Position numbers and translations under genes: made by a program
Source: Streptomyces sp. Ru71
GTDB lineage: Bacteria > Actinomycetota > Actinomycetes > Streptomycetales > Streptomycetaceae
Direction of reading: 5' to 3'
DNA length: 64,000 nt
NCBI RefSeq assembly: GCF_002920535.1
Contig: NZ_PQSS01000004.1
Coordinates: 1 to 64,000, forward strand
Shown here: piece after piece, positions 16,058 to 24,839 of the stretch
Numbering within the stretch: position 1 is the first letter of the stretch
Layout of the letters: the number at the start of each line of letters is the position of its first letter
The notes under the pieces: model-generated
Told to the model about the DNA's origin: nothing
What the model saw: only the letters and a program-made list of their open reading frames with translations
Databases searched by the model: none

Positions 16058-17293
16058 ATGTCACACAGCAGTGACCTCCGGCGGCGCAGGGCCACGCTGG
16101 AGAGCGAGTGGTCCCGCCTCGTGCCGCAGATGAGGACGGCCGGATCACGACCGAGCGGTGCCGCGGCACTGCGCCCGGACGTCACCGAGTCCTGGGTGCG
16201 CTCCCTGAGCAGCGTCGACCCGAACCGGGACAGTGCCCCGGTCAGCGACGAGGAAGTGCACCACCGCTGGAGCGGCTCCCCGCTGCGCCGCCCGGTCGGC
16301 GACCTCGCCGACGAGCTGCGCACCATCGCCGAGGACGCCGGGTTCGTCACCGCGGTCACCGACGAGTCCGGCACCATCCTGTGGACGTGCGGCGGACGCA
16401 CCATGCGCCGGCGGGCCGAGCGCGTCAACTTCGCGCCCGGCGGCCGGTGGGACGAGCAGGCCATGGGCACCAACGCCCTCTCCCTCGCCCTGCGCACCGG
16501 CCGCCCCAGCTCCGTGTTCTCCGCCGAACACCTGGTGACGGCCCTGCACGGGTGGGTCTGCTACTGCGCACCCGTGCACGGGCCGGACGGCCGCGTCCTC
16601 GGCGTTCTCGACATGTCCACGACCTGGGACCGCTCGAACCCCCTCGCCATGTCCACCGTGCGCTCCCTGGTGGCCACCGTCGAGGCCCGGCTGCGGACGG
16701 AGCCCCAGCTGGTCCCCCGCGACACCCCCGGCCCTGTGCGCCTCACCTGCCTCGGCGCCGAGACGGCCGTACGCGACGGCGTTCCCCTCCTGCTGCGGCC
16801 CCGGCAGCTGGAGATCCTGACCCTGCTGGCGCTGGAGCCGGACGGGTACGCCCCGGAGCGGCTGCGCGAGGCCGTGTACGGCGACCGGGCGGTGTCCGCG
16901 TCCACGTTCAAGGCGGAGATCTCCCATCTGCGCCGCGCCCTCGACGGCGGGGTCAGCACCCGCCGCTACGCGCTGACCACGCCCGTGTCCTGCGACGCCA
17001 CCGACGTGCTGCGCGCGCTGCGCGACGGGGACACCGACACCGCCCTGCGCCTGTACCGCGGCCCGCTGCTGCCCCGCTCCCAGGCGCCGGGCATCGAGGA
17101 GTGGCGCACCCACCTGGAGGTGGCCGTGCGCGAGGCGGTACTCGCCAGCGCCCGGCCGGAGCACGCACTGCGGTACGGCGAGCGGGCCCCGTACGACGTG
17201 GAGGTGCACGAGCACGCGCTGCGTCTGCTCGACCCGCGCGACACCCGCCGCGCCCTGGCGGCCGGCCGCCTCACCTCGGCGCTGCGCCACTGA
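16058..17293 (+). CDS. GAF-domain transcriptional regulator with C-terminal winged helix
   Basis: This 411-residue protein contains an AcoR-type GAF sensor at about residues 85-210 ([24 protein letters not shown] ... [15 protein letters not shown] ... [24 protein letters not shown]). It lacks the sigma-54 AAA+ domain of AcoR. Instead, residues 225-310 look like an OmpR/SARP-type winged helix ([14 protein letters not shown] ... [17 protein letters not shown]). The ATG at 16058 has AGGGGA 7 nt upstream; a second ATG 6 nt earlier is too close. It lies directly upstream of the aldehyde dehydrogenase, as usual for this pair in actinobacteria, so it probably activates that gene in response to an aldehyde or alcohol. 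Confidence 0.85.
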   Translation: MSHSSDLRRRRATLESEWSRLVPQMRTAGSRPSGAAALRPDVTESWVRSLSSVDPNRDSAPVSDEEVHHRWSGSPLRRPVGDLADELRTIAEDAGFVTAVTDESGTILWTCGGRTMRRRAERVNFAPGGRWDEQAMGTNALSLALRTGRPSSVFSAEHLVTALHGWVCYCAPVHGPDGRVLGVLDMSTTWDRSNPLAMSTVRSLVATVEARLRTEPQLVPRDTPGPVRLTCLGAETAVRDGVPLLLRPRQLEILTLLALEPDGYAPERLREAVYGDRAVSASTFKAEISHLRRALDGGVSTRRYALTTPVSCDATDVLRALRDGDTDTALRLYRGPLLPRSQAPGIEEWRTHLEVAVREAVLASARPEHALRYGERAPYDVEVHEHALRLLDPRDTRRALAAGRLTSALRH

Positions 17294-17320
17294 CACCCGG
17301 CCCGGCGCCGGGCGCGCTGG

Positions 17321-17342
17321 GCGCCAACCTCGCGCCAACCTC
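17321..17342. repeat. Two tandem 11-bp direct repeats upstream of the aldehyde dehydrogenase
   Basis: GCGCCAACCTC occurs twice head-to-tail in the 125-bp gap between the GAF regulator and the aldehyde dehydrogenase. Direct repeats with an 11-bp period are the classic target of OmpR/SARP-type winged helices, which is the fold predicted at the regulator's C-terminus. I therefore infer an activator site for the downstream gene. Confidence 0.5.
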
Positions 17343-17418
17343 GGGACCTCACAGTGAACGGCAGCACGACGGCGTGGGCCGTCGGACCGCACTCACCATC
17401 CCCCCGAGGAGAGCCGCC

Positions 17419-18936
17419 ATGGTGTACGCGCAGCCGGGAACGGACGGCAGCATCGTCAGCTTCGCCCCGCGATACGACAACTTCATCGGCGGCGACTGGG
17501 TCGCCCCCGTGGAGGGCCGGTACTTCGAGAACACGACGCCGGTGACCGGCAAGACGTTCTGCGAGGTCGCCCGCTCCACCGCGGCGGACGTCGAACTCGC
17601 CCTGGACGCCGCTCACTCGGCCGCCCCGAAGTGGGGCCGTACCTCCGCCGCGGAGCGGGCCGCGGTGCTGAACCGGATCGCGGACCGGATCGAGGCGAAC
17701 CTGGAGAAGATCGCCGTCGCGGAGAGCTGGGAGAACGGCAAGCCGGTGCGCGAGACGCTCGCCGCCGACATCCCGCTCGCCATCGACCACTTCCGCTACT
17801 TCGCCGGGGTGGTGCGCGCCCAGGAGGGCAGCATCGCCGAGATCGACGCGGACACGGTCGCCTACCACTTCCACGAGCCGCTGGGCGTGGTCGGCCAGAT
17901 CATCCCGTGGAACTTCCCGATCCTGATGGCCGCGTGGAAGCTCGCCCCGGCCCTGGCCGCCGGCAACTGCGTGGTCATCAAGCCCGCCGAGCAGACCCCG
18001 GCCAGCCTGCTCTACGTCATCGACCTGATCGCCGACCTGCTGCCGCCCGGCGTGCTCAACGTCGTCAACGGCTTCGGCGTGGAGGCCGGCAAGCCGCTCG
18101 CGTCCAGCCCGCGCATCGCCAAGGTCGCCTTCACCGGCGAGACCACGACCGGCCGGCTGATCATGCAGTACGCCAGCGAGAACATCATCCCGGTCACGCT
18201 GGAACTGGGCGGCAAGAGCCCGAACATCTTCCTGCCCGACGTCATGGCCGCCGACGACGACTTCCTGGACAAGGCGGTCGAGGGCTTCGTGATGTTCGCG
18301 CTCAACCAGGGCGAGGTGTGCACCTGCCCGTCCCGCGCCCTGGTCCACTCCTCGATCTACGACGAGTTCATGGCCCGCTGCGTCGAGCGCACCAAGGCCA
18401 TCGTCAGCGGCGACCCGCTGGACCCGGCGACCATGATCGGCGCCCAGGCCAGCAACGACCAGTACGAGAAGATCCTTTCCTACATCGACATCGGCAAGCA
18501 GGAGGGCGCCGAGCTCCTCACCGGCGGCAACCCCCGCGCCGTGGCCGGTCTGGAGGGCGGCTACTACATCGAGCCGACGATCTTCCGCGGCACCAACGAC
18601 ATGCGGATCTTCCAGGAGGAGATCTTCGGCCCGGTGGTGTCGGTGACCACGTACGACTCGGTCGACGAGGCCCTGAAGATCGCCAACGACACGCTGTACG
18701 GCCTCGGCGCCGGCGTGTGGACCCGGGACGGCAACACCGCCTACCGCCTGGGCCGCGAGATCAAGGCCGGCCGCGTCTGGACGAACTGCTACCACGCCTA
18801 CCCCGCGCACGCGGCGTTCGGCGGCTACAAGAAGTCCGGCATCGGCCGTGAGACCCACAAGATGATGCTGGACCACTACCAGCAGACCAAGAACCTGCTG
18901 GTCAGCTACTCCGGCCAGAAGCTCGGGTTCTTCTGA
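17419..18936 (+). CDS. NAD(P)-dependent aldehyde dehydrogenase (AcoD/ExaC type)
   Basis: This is a 505-residue protein of the usual family size. It has the [34 protein letters not shown]ossmann region, the catalytic Glu in LELGGKSPN and the catalytic Cys in [11 protein letters not shown] (a Cys pair two residues apart, typical of acetaldehyde dehydrogenases of this branch). It oxidises acetaldehyde or other short aldehydes to acids. A GAGGAGAG site precedes the ATG. Its stop overlaps the DUF779 start by 1 nt. In this island it takes the aldehydes made by Mno and the iron alcohol dehydrogenase. Confidence 0.93.
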   Translation: MVYAQPGTDGSIVSFAPRYDNFIGGDWVAPVEGRYFENTTPVTGKTFCEVARSTAADVELALDAAHSAAPKWGRTSAAERAAVLNRIADRIEANLEKIAVAESWENGKPVRETLAADIPLAIDHFRYFAGVVRAQEGSIAEIDADTVAYHFHEPLGVVGQIIPWNFPILMAAWKLAPALAAGNCVVIKPAEQTPASLLYVIDLIADLLPPGVLNVVNGFGVEAGKPLASSPRIAKVAFTGETTTGRLIMQYASENIIPVTLELGGKSPNIFLPDVMAADDDFLDKAVEGFVMFALNQGEVCTCPSRALVHSSIYDEFMARCVERTKAIVSGDPLDPATMIGAQASNDQYEKILSYIDIGKQEGAELLTGGNPRAVAGLEGGYYIEPTIFRGTNDMRIFQEEIFGPVVSVTTYDSVDEALKIANDTLYGLGAGVWTRDGNTAYRLGREIKAGRVWTNCYHAYPAHAAFGGYKKSGIGRETHKMMLDHYQQTKNLLVSYSGQKLGFF

Positions 18937-19340
18937 TGGACGCCCGCACCAGGCGCGTCGAGCTGACGCCGGCCGCCGAGGACCTGGTGCGGCGGCTCGC
19001 CGGGATCCACGGGCCGGTGATGTTCCACCAGTCCGGTGGCTGCTGTGACGGCAGCGCACCCATGTGCTATCCGCGCGGCGAGTTCCGGGTCGGCGCCCAG
19101 GACGTGCTCCTGGGCCGGGTCGCCGGGGACACCCCGTTCTGGATGAGCGCCGACCAGTACGCCTACTGGCGGCACACCCACCTCACCGTGGACGTGGTCC
19201 CGGGCCGGGGCAGCGGCTTCTCCCTCGAAGCACCCGAGGGCGTGCGCTTCCTGCTGCGGTCCCGGGTCCTCTCCGACGAGGAGTGGGAGCGCATCGAGGC
19301 GGAGCCACCGCTCCCGACCGGGGCGGACGCCCTCGACTGA
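18936..19340 (+). CDS. DUF779 protein coupled to aldehyde dehydrogenase
   Basis: This is a 134-residue soluble protein with the DUF779 hallmark FHQSGGCCDGSAPMCYP, a Cys pair plus a third Cys that could bind metal or be redox active. The start overlaps the aldehyde dehydrogenase stop by 1 nt (TGATG). DUF779 genes very often follow acetaldehyde dehydrogenase genes in bacteria, but no function is established; a maturation or protection role for the dehydrogenase cysteines is a guess. Confidence 0.85.
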   Translation: MDARTRRVELTPAAEDLVRRLAGIHGPVMFHQSGGCCDGSAPMCYPRGEFRVGAQDVLLGRVAGDTPFWMSADQYAYWRHTHLTVDVVPGRGSGFSLEAPEGVRFLLRSRVLSDEEWERIEAEPPLPTGADALD

Positions 19341-19391
19341 CCGGGCGGCCGGGCGTACGACGTCCACCGCGCCGGCGCAGGCGGTGGCGAC

Positions 19392-19430
19392 GGCGGGGGG
19401 CCGGACACCCAGGGTGTCCGGCCCCCCGCC
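19392..19430 (+). terminator. Long hairpin terminator after the aldehyde dehydrogenase operon
   Basis: A perfect 19-nt inverted repeat (GGCGGGGGGCCGGACACCC and its complement) around one central base forms a very stable hairpin 51 bp after the DUF779 stop. It closes the alcohol-oxidation island. Confidence 0.85.
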
Positions 19431-19599
19431 TCCCGTCCGGGCCGGTGGCGCCCCCTCCATCCGGAGAGGGTGAGTGCGCCCCTTCCACCAGCTACGCGGC
19501 GACGGACCACCACATAGCCTCAAATGGCCTGCAGTACCAGGCGGATCCCACCGACAGGGCCGGCCATGTCGCCCTCTCCCGCCAGATTCGGGGTCGACC

Positions 19600-20136
19600 A
19601 TGTACACCACCACCCTCAACGAGACGAGCAGGCCGCTCGCCGGTTCCTCCCCGCGGGCGCGCTCCGCCGCCCGCCCGCTCGGCGTCCCGCACCTGACGAC
19701 TCCGGCGGGCCGTCCCCCGCAGGGCGGGGCGGCACTCGCCCGGGAGGCCGTCGTGGCCCTCCCGGCGGAGGTCCGCTGGGTTCCGGTGGCACGCCGCTGC
19801 ATCGTGGCCGTCCTGGCCCAGTGGGGAGTCCCGGCCACCGACCGGGAGGCCGCCGAGCTCGTCGTCGGCGAACTCGCCGCGAACGCCGCCGAGCACGGCC
19901 ACCGCGACATGACCGTCCGGGTGTCCCTGCACGCCGGGGACCTGTGGATCTCGGTGACGGACTCGGGCGCCCCGGGCCTGCCCCGGCCCGCCGGCGACGC
20001 CGACCCCGATGTGCACGGCCGGGGGCTCGCCATCGTCGAACTCCTGGCCCGGCGGGTGCTCGTCCGGCAGGGCCCGCTCGGCCGGCGGGTCGACGTCGCC
20101 CTCCCCCTGAACGGCCGCTTCGGCTCGGACGGTTGA
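19600..20136 (+). CDS. HATPase-domain anti-sigma/serine kinase-like regulator
   Basis: This 178-residue protein has a single HATPase_c_2 domain. The N box is ELVVGELAANAAEHGHRD and the G1/G2 regions are VTDSGAPGLPRP and HGRGLAIVELLARR. It resembles the many RsbW/SpoIIAB-like proteins of Streptomyces that control sigma factors or their antagonists. The first 50 residues are Pro/Arg-rich and poorly conserved. No sigma factor or anti-anti-sigma gene is adjacent, so the partner is unknown. The ATG at 19600 gives the family-like length; no strong ribosome site is visible. Confidence 0.75.
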   Translation: MYTTTLNETSRPLAGSSPRARSAARPLGVPHLTTPAGRPPQGGAALAREAVVALPAEVRWVPVARRCIVAVLAQWGVPATDREAAELVVGELAANAAEHGHRDMTVRVSLHAGDLWISVTDSGAPGLPRPAGDADPDVHGRGLAIVELLARRVLVRQGPLGRRVDVALPLNGRFGSDG

Positions 20137-20161
20137 CCGGTTCCCCCGGGCGGTTGACCGG
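20130..20161. repeat. Direct repeats CGGTTGACCGG, 21-bp period
   Basis: Two identical 11-mers, themselves near-palindromic (CGGTtgACCGG), lie at 20130-20140 (overlapping the HATPase stop codon) and 20151-20161. They are about 56 bp upstream of the lysozyme start. The two-turn spacing suggests a regulator site, or they may contribute -35-like TTGACC elements. Confidence 0.4.
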
Positions 20162-20216
20162 AGCGTGATCCTGGGCATCATCCCCTCCCGTCCCCCCACA
20201 CCTGTCGGGAGCCCCC

Positions 20217-20771
20217 ATGCTGCGCGGCATCGACGTGAGCGCCTACCAGTCCTCCTCCTACGGCACGGACGGCCTCTCCTTCGTCTTCATCAAGGCGACG
20301 GAGGGGCGTTCGTACGTCAACCCCAAGCTCGCCGCCCAGACCAAGCACGGCCGCGACGCGGGTCTGGTCGTCGGCTTCTACCACTTCCTGTGGCCGGGCA
20401 ACCTCACCGCCCAGGCCGAGTACTTCCTGAGCAAGGCCCCGGACCGGCCCGGCGACCTGCTCGCCGTGGACTGGGAGACGACGGGCGAGGGCACCCACGC
20501 GAGCAACGCGGAGAAGGACCGTTTCCTCCGCAAGCTGAAGGAACTCAGGCCGCACAACAGGGTGGTGCTCTACTGCAACCGCCACTACTGGCTGAACGTG
20601 GACACGACCTCGTACGCCGGCGACGGTCTGTGGATCGCCGACTACGTCACCGCGGGCAAGCCCCGCATCAAGGCCAAGTGGCGCTTCCACCAGTACACGG
20701 ACGACCCGCACGACAAGGACGTGGCGAACTTCCCCAGCCGCGCCGCACTGCGGGACTGGGCCACACTCTAG
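20217..20771 (+). CDS. GH25 family muramidase (lysozyme-like), no signal peptide
   Basis: This 184-residue protein opens with the GH25 signature LRGIDVSAYQ and has FVFIKATEGRSYVNPK, the DxE catalytic pair in LLAVDWETTGEG and WIADYVTAGKPRIKAKWRFHQYTDD. GH25 enzymes cleave the beta-1,4 bond of peptidoglycan. There is no signal peptide and no wall-binding domain, so export by a non-Sec route, release by lysis, or an intracellular location must be considered. The ATG is preceded by CGGGAG. Confidence 0.85.
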   Translation: MLRGIDVSAYQSSSYGTDGLSFVFIKATEGRSYVNPKLAAQTKHGRDAGLVVGFYHFLWPGNLTAQAEYFLSKAPDRPGDLLAVDWETTGEGTHASNAEKDRFLRKLKELRPHNRVVLYCNRHYWLNVDTTSYAGDGLWIADYVTAGKPRIKAKWRFHQYTDDPHDKDVANFPSRAALRDWATL

Positions 20772-20781
20772 GGTGACCCGC

Positions 20782-21324
20782 ATGGATGGCAGAGTCACCG
20801 CGGTCAGCAGCAACGGCGTCTACTCGTTCACCAAGCCCAACCGGGAGAGTGTCACGCTCGTCGCCGGGTTCGGGGTGGAGGGGGACGTGCACGGTGGGGC
20901 CACGGTGAAGCACCGGTTCCGGATGGCCAAGGACCCCTCGCAGCCGAATCTGCGGCAGGTGCATCTGATCCACGGGGAGTTGTTCGACGAGCTGCGGGCC
21001 GCCGGGTTCGAGGTGGCGGCCGGGCAGCTCGGGGAGAACGTCACCACCCGGGGGATCGATCTGCTCGGGCTGCCCACGGGGGCGCGGCTGCTGCTCGGGG
21101 ACGAGGCCGTCGTCGAGGTGACCGGGCTGCGCAATCCGTGTGCGCAGATCGACGGCTTCAAGAAGGGGCTGCTGAAGGAGGTCGTCGGGCGGGGCTCCGA
21201 CGGGCGGCCGCGCTTCAGGTCGGGGATCATGGGCGTCGTCGTCGCCGGTGGCGTGGTGCGGCCCGGGGACAGCGTCAGGGTCGGGCTGCCGGGCGGGCCG
21301 CACCGGGCGCTGGAGGTCGTCTGA
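20782..21324 (+). CDS. MOSC-domain protein
   Basis: This 180-residue protein has a MOSC (molybdenum cofactor sulfurase C-terminal-like) domain. It shows GVEGDVHGGATVKHR, RQVHLIHGELFDELR, GQLGENVTTRGIDLLGLPTGARL and the conserved Cys in LRNPCAQID. MOSC proteins handle sulfur or metal-sulfur groups and some reduce N-hydroxylated compounds. An in-frame GTG at 20773 is possible, but AGGGTGA six nt before the ATG at 20782 favours the shorter form. It follows the lysozyme by 10 bp, perhaps by read-through. Confidence 0.82.
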   Translation: MDGRVTAVSSNGVYSFTKPNRESVTLVAGFGVEGDVHGGATVKHRFRMAKDPSQPNLRQVHLIHGELFDELRAAGFEVAAGQLGENVTTRGIDLLGLPTGARLLLGDEAVVEVTGLRNPCAQIDGFKKGLLKEVVGRGSDGRPRFRSGIMGVVVAGGVVRPGDSVRVGLPGGPHRALEVV

Positions 21325-21335
21325 GGCGGCGGCTG

Positions 21336-21998
21336 TCAGCCGCGGAAGTCCGCCGGGCGCTCCGGGCTGGCCGCCTCCAGCGCCCTGGTCACCGCCTCGA
21401 CGTCGCCCCGCATGCCGGAGACCGGGGTGCCGGGCTGCTGGCGCCAGGAGTCGTCGAGGCCGCCGGTGTCGACGGTGTCGAAGCCGAGTTCGTCGATCAG
21501 CGCCCGGACCTTCGCCTTGGCCGCCTCGTCGTCCCCGGCGACCGGCAGCGCGATGCGGTCGGGGTCGCCGGCGGGACGCGGCCGCTCCAGGAGGTCCTGG
21601 GCGTAGGTGGCGTTGAACGCCTTGACCACCGGGTGGCCGAGCTGCTGCTCGGTCCAGCGGCTCTCGGTCAGGCCCTCGTCCTCGATCGCCGCGATCCGGC
21701 CGTCGCGCTGCCGCGGGTAGTAGTTGCAGGTGTCGACGACCACGACGTCGTCGGCGGCCTCGTCGAACAGGCCCTTCGGCAGGTCGGGGACCGCCTTGAG
21801 CGGGACGGCGACGATGACGATCCCGGCGCCCCGGGCGGCCTCCTCCACCCGCACGGGCGTCGTCCCGGTCTCCTCGGCCAGCTCGGTGAGCGTGTGCGGG
21901 CCGCGCGAGTTGGCGACGGAGACCTCGTGGCCGAGGGCGGTGAGCCTCCGGGTCAGGTTGCCGCCGATGTTGCCCGCACCGATGATGCCGATCTTCAT
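21336..21998 (-). CDS. NADPH-dependent F420 reductase-like oxidoreductase
   Basis: This is a 220-residue protein with an N-terminal Rossmann fold (KIGIIGAGNIGGNLTRRLTALGHEVSVANSRGP) and the VIVAVPLKAVPDLPKGL and VVDTCNYYPRQRDGRI segments of the F420_oxidored/NADP_oxidored_coenzyme-F420 family. It may transfer hydride between NADP(H) and F420 or reduce a small molecule. It converges on the MOSC gene with an 11-bp gap and appears monocistronic. Confidence 0.78.
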   Translation of the reverse strand: MKIGIIGAGNIGGNLTRRLTALGHEVSVANSRGPHTLTELAEETGTTPVRVEEAARGAGIVIVAVPLKAVPDLPKGLFDEAADDVVVVDTCNYYPRQRDGRIAAIEDEGLTESRWTEQQLGHPVVKAFNATYAQDLLERPRPAGDPDRIALPVAGDDEAAKAKVRALIDELGFDTVDTGGLDDSWRQQPGTPVSGMRGDVEAVTRALEAASPERPADFRG

Positions 21999-22099
21999 GG
22001 CTCAGCCCTTCAGGTTCGCTGCGCTTGGTTCGGTTTCCGGGCGAGAACCCGGCGTTATGCCCGGCTATTCCCGGTTTGCGGGCCGAACGGGTGACGGCA

Positions 22100-23092
22100 T
22101 CAGATCCGCACGACGATCTTGCCGGTGTGGGCGTTGGACTCCATCAGCCGATGGGCGTCCCGGATGCGTTCGAGGCCGTCGAGGACCTCCCCGACCACCG
22201 GGCGCAGGGTCCCGTCGGCGAGGCCGGAGCCCAGGTAGTGGGCGGCGCGGCGGCGGCCTTCGGCGGTGCCGGTGAGGACGAAGTTGCTGTAGCCGTGGAC
22301 GGTGAGGGGCCACTGCATCGGCAGCACCGTGGGCTGCCCGTCCAGCCAGCCGTAGCAGATCAGGTACCCGTCCTCGGCGGCCGCCCCGCCCAGCGCCGCG
22401 AAGCCCGGACCGCCGATCGCGTCCAGGACGATCCCGGCGCCCTTGCCGCCGGTCAGCCGCCGGGTCTCGGTCACCACGTCCTCGTCGTCGGTGACGATCA
22501 CGTGCTCCGCGCCCAGGTCGAGCAGCCCCTTGCGCTTGGCCTCGGTGCGGGTGGTGACGACGGGCACCGCGCCGGCCCGCCGGGCGACCTGGATGGCGGC
22601 CGTGCCGACGCCGCTGGAGCCTCCGGTGATCAGCACATGGTCGCCGGGTGCCATACGGGCCCGCTCGACCAGCGCGCCGTACGCCGTCGTGTACGTCAGC
22701 CAGGCCGCGGCGGCCGTCACCTCGTCGACGCCCTCGGGGCGCGGTACCAGGGTGTGCTCCGGCATCAGGACGCGGTCGCCGTAGACGCCGTGGGTGTCGA
22801 GCGGGAAGTTGGCGGCGGTCAGCACCGGGTCGCCCGGCGCGAAGGCGGTCACGCCCTCGCCGACCGCCTCGACGGTGCCCGCGGCCTCGTAGCCGTTGCG
22901 GGCGGCGGGCAGGGTGGGCTGGTAGAAGTAGCCGCCCGAGCGCAGAAGGGCCTCGGCGCGGTTGAGGGCGACCGCGGCGACCCGGACGAGCACCTCGCCG
23001 GGGCCGGGGTCGGGCAGTTCGGTCTCCTCGACGACCAGGACGTCGGGACCGCCGATCTCGTGAAAGAGCACGCTGTGCGCGGAAGTTGGCAT
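22100..23092 (-). CDS. Zinc-less MDR family quinone oxidoreductase/alcohol dehydrogenase
   Basis: This is a 330-residue medium-chain dehydrogenase/reductase. It has the GroES-like N-terminal domain (VLVRVAAVALNRAEALLRSGGYF), the nucleotide loop HVLITGGSSGVGTAAIQVARRAGA and DAIGGPGFAALGG. The catalytic zinc ligands of true alcohol dehydrogenases are not evident, pointing to an NADPH:quinone or enone reductase. It is divergent from an AraC regulator across 103 bp, so regulation by that protein is likely. No clear ribosome site precedes the ATG; the message may be leaderless. Confidence 0.82.
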   Translation of the reverse strand: MPTSAHSVLFHEIGGPDVLVVEETELPDPGPGEVLVRVAAVALNRAEALLRSGGYFYQPTLPAARNGYEAAGTVEAVGEGVTAFAPGDPVLTAANFPLDTHGVYGDRVLMPEHTLVPRPEGVDEVTAAAAWLTYTTAYGALVERARMAPGDHVLITGGSSGVGTAAIQVARRAGAVPVVTTRTEAKRKGLLDLGAEHVIVTDDEDVVTETRRLTGGKGAGIVLDAIGGPGFAALGGAAAEDGYLICYGWLDGQPTVLPMQWPLTVHGYSNFVLTGTAEGRRRAAHYLGSGLADGTLRPVVGEVLDGLERIRDAHRLMESNAHTGKIVVRI

Positions 23093-23195
23093 GCCGTCGA
23101 CGCTACGGCCGCGCGGTGAGACGATCCATGCCCGTCTGTCTCGGTTTTCTGTCCGTGCGTCTCGCCGGTGGCGGTGCGGCGGTACGGTGCGGGGC

Positions 23196-24119
23196 ATGGA
23201 CGTACTCAGCGACGCCGTCGCCGCGATGCGCGCCGGGCGGCCGCACTCGGGCCTGCGGTACAAGTACGGCCCCTGGGGGACCCGGTTCCAGGCCACGGAC
23301 GGGGCCGGCTTCCACGTGGTGCTGCGCGGCTCGGCGTGGCTGCTTCCGGCCCAGGGCGAAGCGGTCGCGCTCGGCCCGGGGGACGTGGTCTTCCTCGCCC
23401 ACGGACGCGGACACGGGCTGGCCAGCGCGCCGGGTGAACCCCTGGAGGACTTCGGCCTGGGCGCGGACGGCCGCTGGCCCGATCCGCCGCCGCCCCCGCC
23501 GGGAGCGCCCGAACCGCACACGGTCATGCTGTGCGGCGCGTATCTGCTGGACCGCAGCCGCGCCCACCCCTTGCTCACCGAGCTGCCCGAGGTGGTGCAC
23601 CTGCCCGCGCGGGTCGGCGCCCCCGGCGGGCTGCGGGCGGCGGTGGAGCTGCTGGGGCAGGAGCTGGCGGAGTGCCGGCCCGGCTCCTCCGCCATCATCG
23701 CCTCGCTGCTGGACACCCTGTTGCTGTACATCCTGCGCGCCTGGTGGGAGCGCGAGCCGCGGGACGCCGCGCACCAGGGCGGCTGGGCGGCAGCGCTCGC
23801 CGACCCGGCCGTCTCCGCCGCCCTGCACGCCCTGCACGACGACCCGGCCCGACCGTGGACGGTGGAGGAACTCGGCGCCCAGGGCGGCCTGTCGCGGGCG
23901 GCGTTCGCGCGCCGGTTCACCGCGCTGGTCGGCAGGCCCCCGCTGGCGTATCTGACGTGGTGGCGGATGACCACGGCGGGCCGGCTGCTGCGCGCGGAGG
24001 ACCTTCCGCTGCGCCAGATCGCCGAACGCGCCGGGTACACCTCGGAGTTCGCGTTCGCCAAGGCGTTCAAGCGGGAGTACGGGGTGGCGCCGGGGCAGTA
24101 CCGCAGGAGCGCGTCCTAG
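23196..24119 (+). CDS. AraC-family regulator with cupin sensor
   Basis: This 307-residue protein has an AraC_binding/cupin_6 sensor domain at residues 1-190 (VVLRGSAWLLPAQGEAVALGPGDVVFLAHGRGHGL). Two helix-turn-helix motifs follow at 210-305 (WTVEELGAQGGLSRAAFARRF and LRQIAERAGYTSEFAFAKAFKREYGVAPGQYR). It probably controls the divergent quinone oxidoreductase. Its TAG stop shares the tetranucleotide CTAG with the stop of the convergent GntR gene. Confidence 0.86.
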   Translation: MDVLSDAVAAMRAGRPHSGLRYKYGPWGTRFQATDGAGFHVVLRGSAWLLPAQGEAVALGPGDVVFLAHGRGHGLASAPGEPLEDFGLGADGRWPDPPPPPPGAPEPHTVMLCGAYLLDRSRAHPLLTELPEVVHLPARVGAPGGLRAAVELLGQELAECRPGSSAIIASLLDTLLLYILRAWWEREPRDAAHQGGWAAALADPAVSAALHALHDDPARPWTVEELGAQGGLSRAAFARRFTALVGRPPLAYLTWWRMTTAGRLLRAEDLPLRQIAERAGYTSEFAFAKAFKREYGVAPGQYRRSAS

Positions 24120-24799
24120 TCCGGCGGGAAGGGGTTCTCCAGTTCCCTGCCGACCAGCGCCACCGCCTCCTCGGCGTCGCCGTCGGCGATCGCCCGGCAG
24201 ATCGCCTCGTGAGCGTCGTCGGCGGTGTTCGGGTCGTCGTGGCGCAGGCCGGTCAGGGCGAGGAGTTCCACGAGTCCCTTGCGCAGGACGGGCGTGAACT
24301 GCGCGAACAGCCCGGACAGGACGATGTTGTGCGCGGCGGCGACCACGGCCGCGTGGAAGGCGATGTCGGCGTCGACGAAGGCCTCGTCGTCGGCGTCGGC
24401 CGCCGCGCGCCGGCGCTCCAGTGCGGCGCGGATCGCGGTGACGTCCTCGTCGGTGCGGCGCTGGGCGGCCAGCCGGGCGGCGTGCACCTCGACGGCGGTG
24501 CGGACCTCGTAGACGTCGGTGACCGCGGCCCGGCGCAGCTGGGCGGGCCAGTCCTCGGCCGGTTCGGTGGCGGTGACGAAGACGCCGGCGCCGTGCCGGG
24601 GCCTCACCAGCCCGGCGCCGGCCAGCGCGCGCAGCGCCTCGCGCACGGTGGAGCGGCCCACGCCGAGTTCCTTGGCGAGGGTGGTCTCGCCGGGGAGTTT
24701 GCTGCCGACGGGCCAGGTGCCGTCGGCGATCTGCGCGCGCAGCCGTTCCGCGGCCTGTTCGACCAGGGGGCTGGGACGGAGGGGGCCGGCCGGGGTCAC
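24116..24799 (-). CDS. GntR/FadR-type regulator (FCD domain)
   Basis: This 227-residue protein has an N-terminal winged helix (LPGETTLAKELGVGRSTVREALRALAGAGLVRPRHGAGVFV) and a C-terminal all-helical FCD domain with its metal-type His residues (ADIAFHAAVVAAAHN and DDAHEAICRAIADGD). The GTG at 24799 has GGGAGGG at good spacing; an upstream in-frame GTG at 24832 has its site too close. It diverges from leuA, and 14-bp direct repeats lie in the shared promoter region, so it probably represses itself and may modulate leuA. Confidence 0.84.
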   Translation of the reverse strand: MTPAGPLRPSPLVEQAAERLRAQIADGTWPVGSKLPGETTLAKELGVGRSTVREALRALAGAGLVRPRHGAGVFVTATEPAEDWPAQLRRAAVTDVYEVRTAVEVHAARLAAQRRTDEDVTAIRAALERRRAAADADDEAFVDADIAFHAAVVAAAHNIVLSGLFAQFTPVLRKGLVELLALTGLRHDDPNTADDAHEAICRAIADGDAEEAVALVGRELENPFPPD

Positions 24800-24839
24800 C
24801 GGGGCCCTCCCGGGTGTGCGATCACCGTTCACTTCTCCA

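Noticed and set aside
16108..18936. A 942-codon frame that would fuse an N-terminal extension to the aldehyde dehydrogenase
   Set aside because: The first 430 codons are an out-of-frame reading of the GAF regulator; the dehydrogenase has its own ATG at 17419 with a GAGGAGAG site and normal family length.
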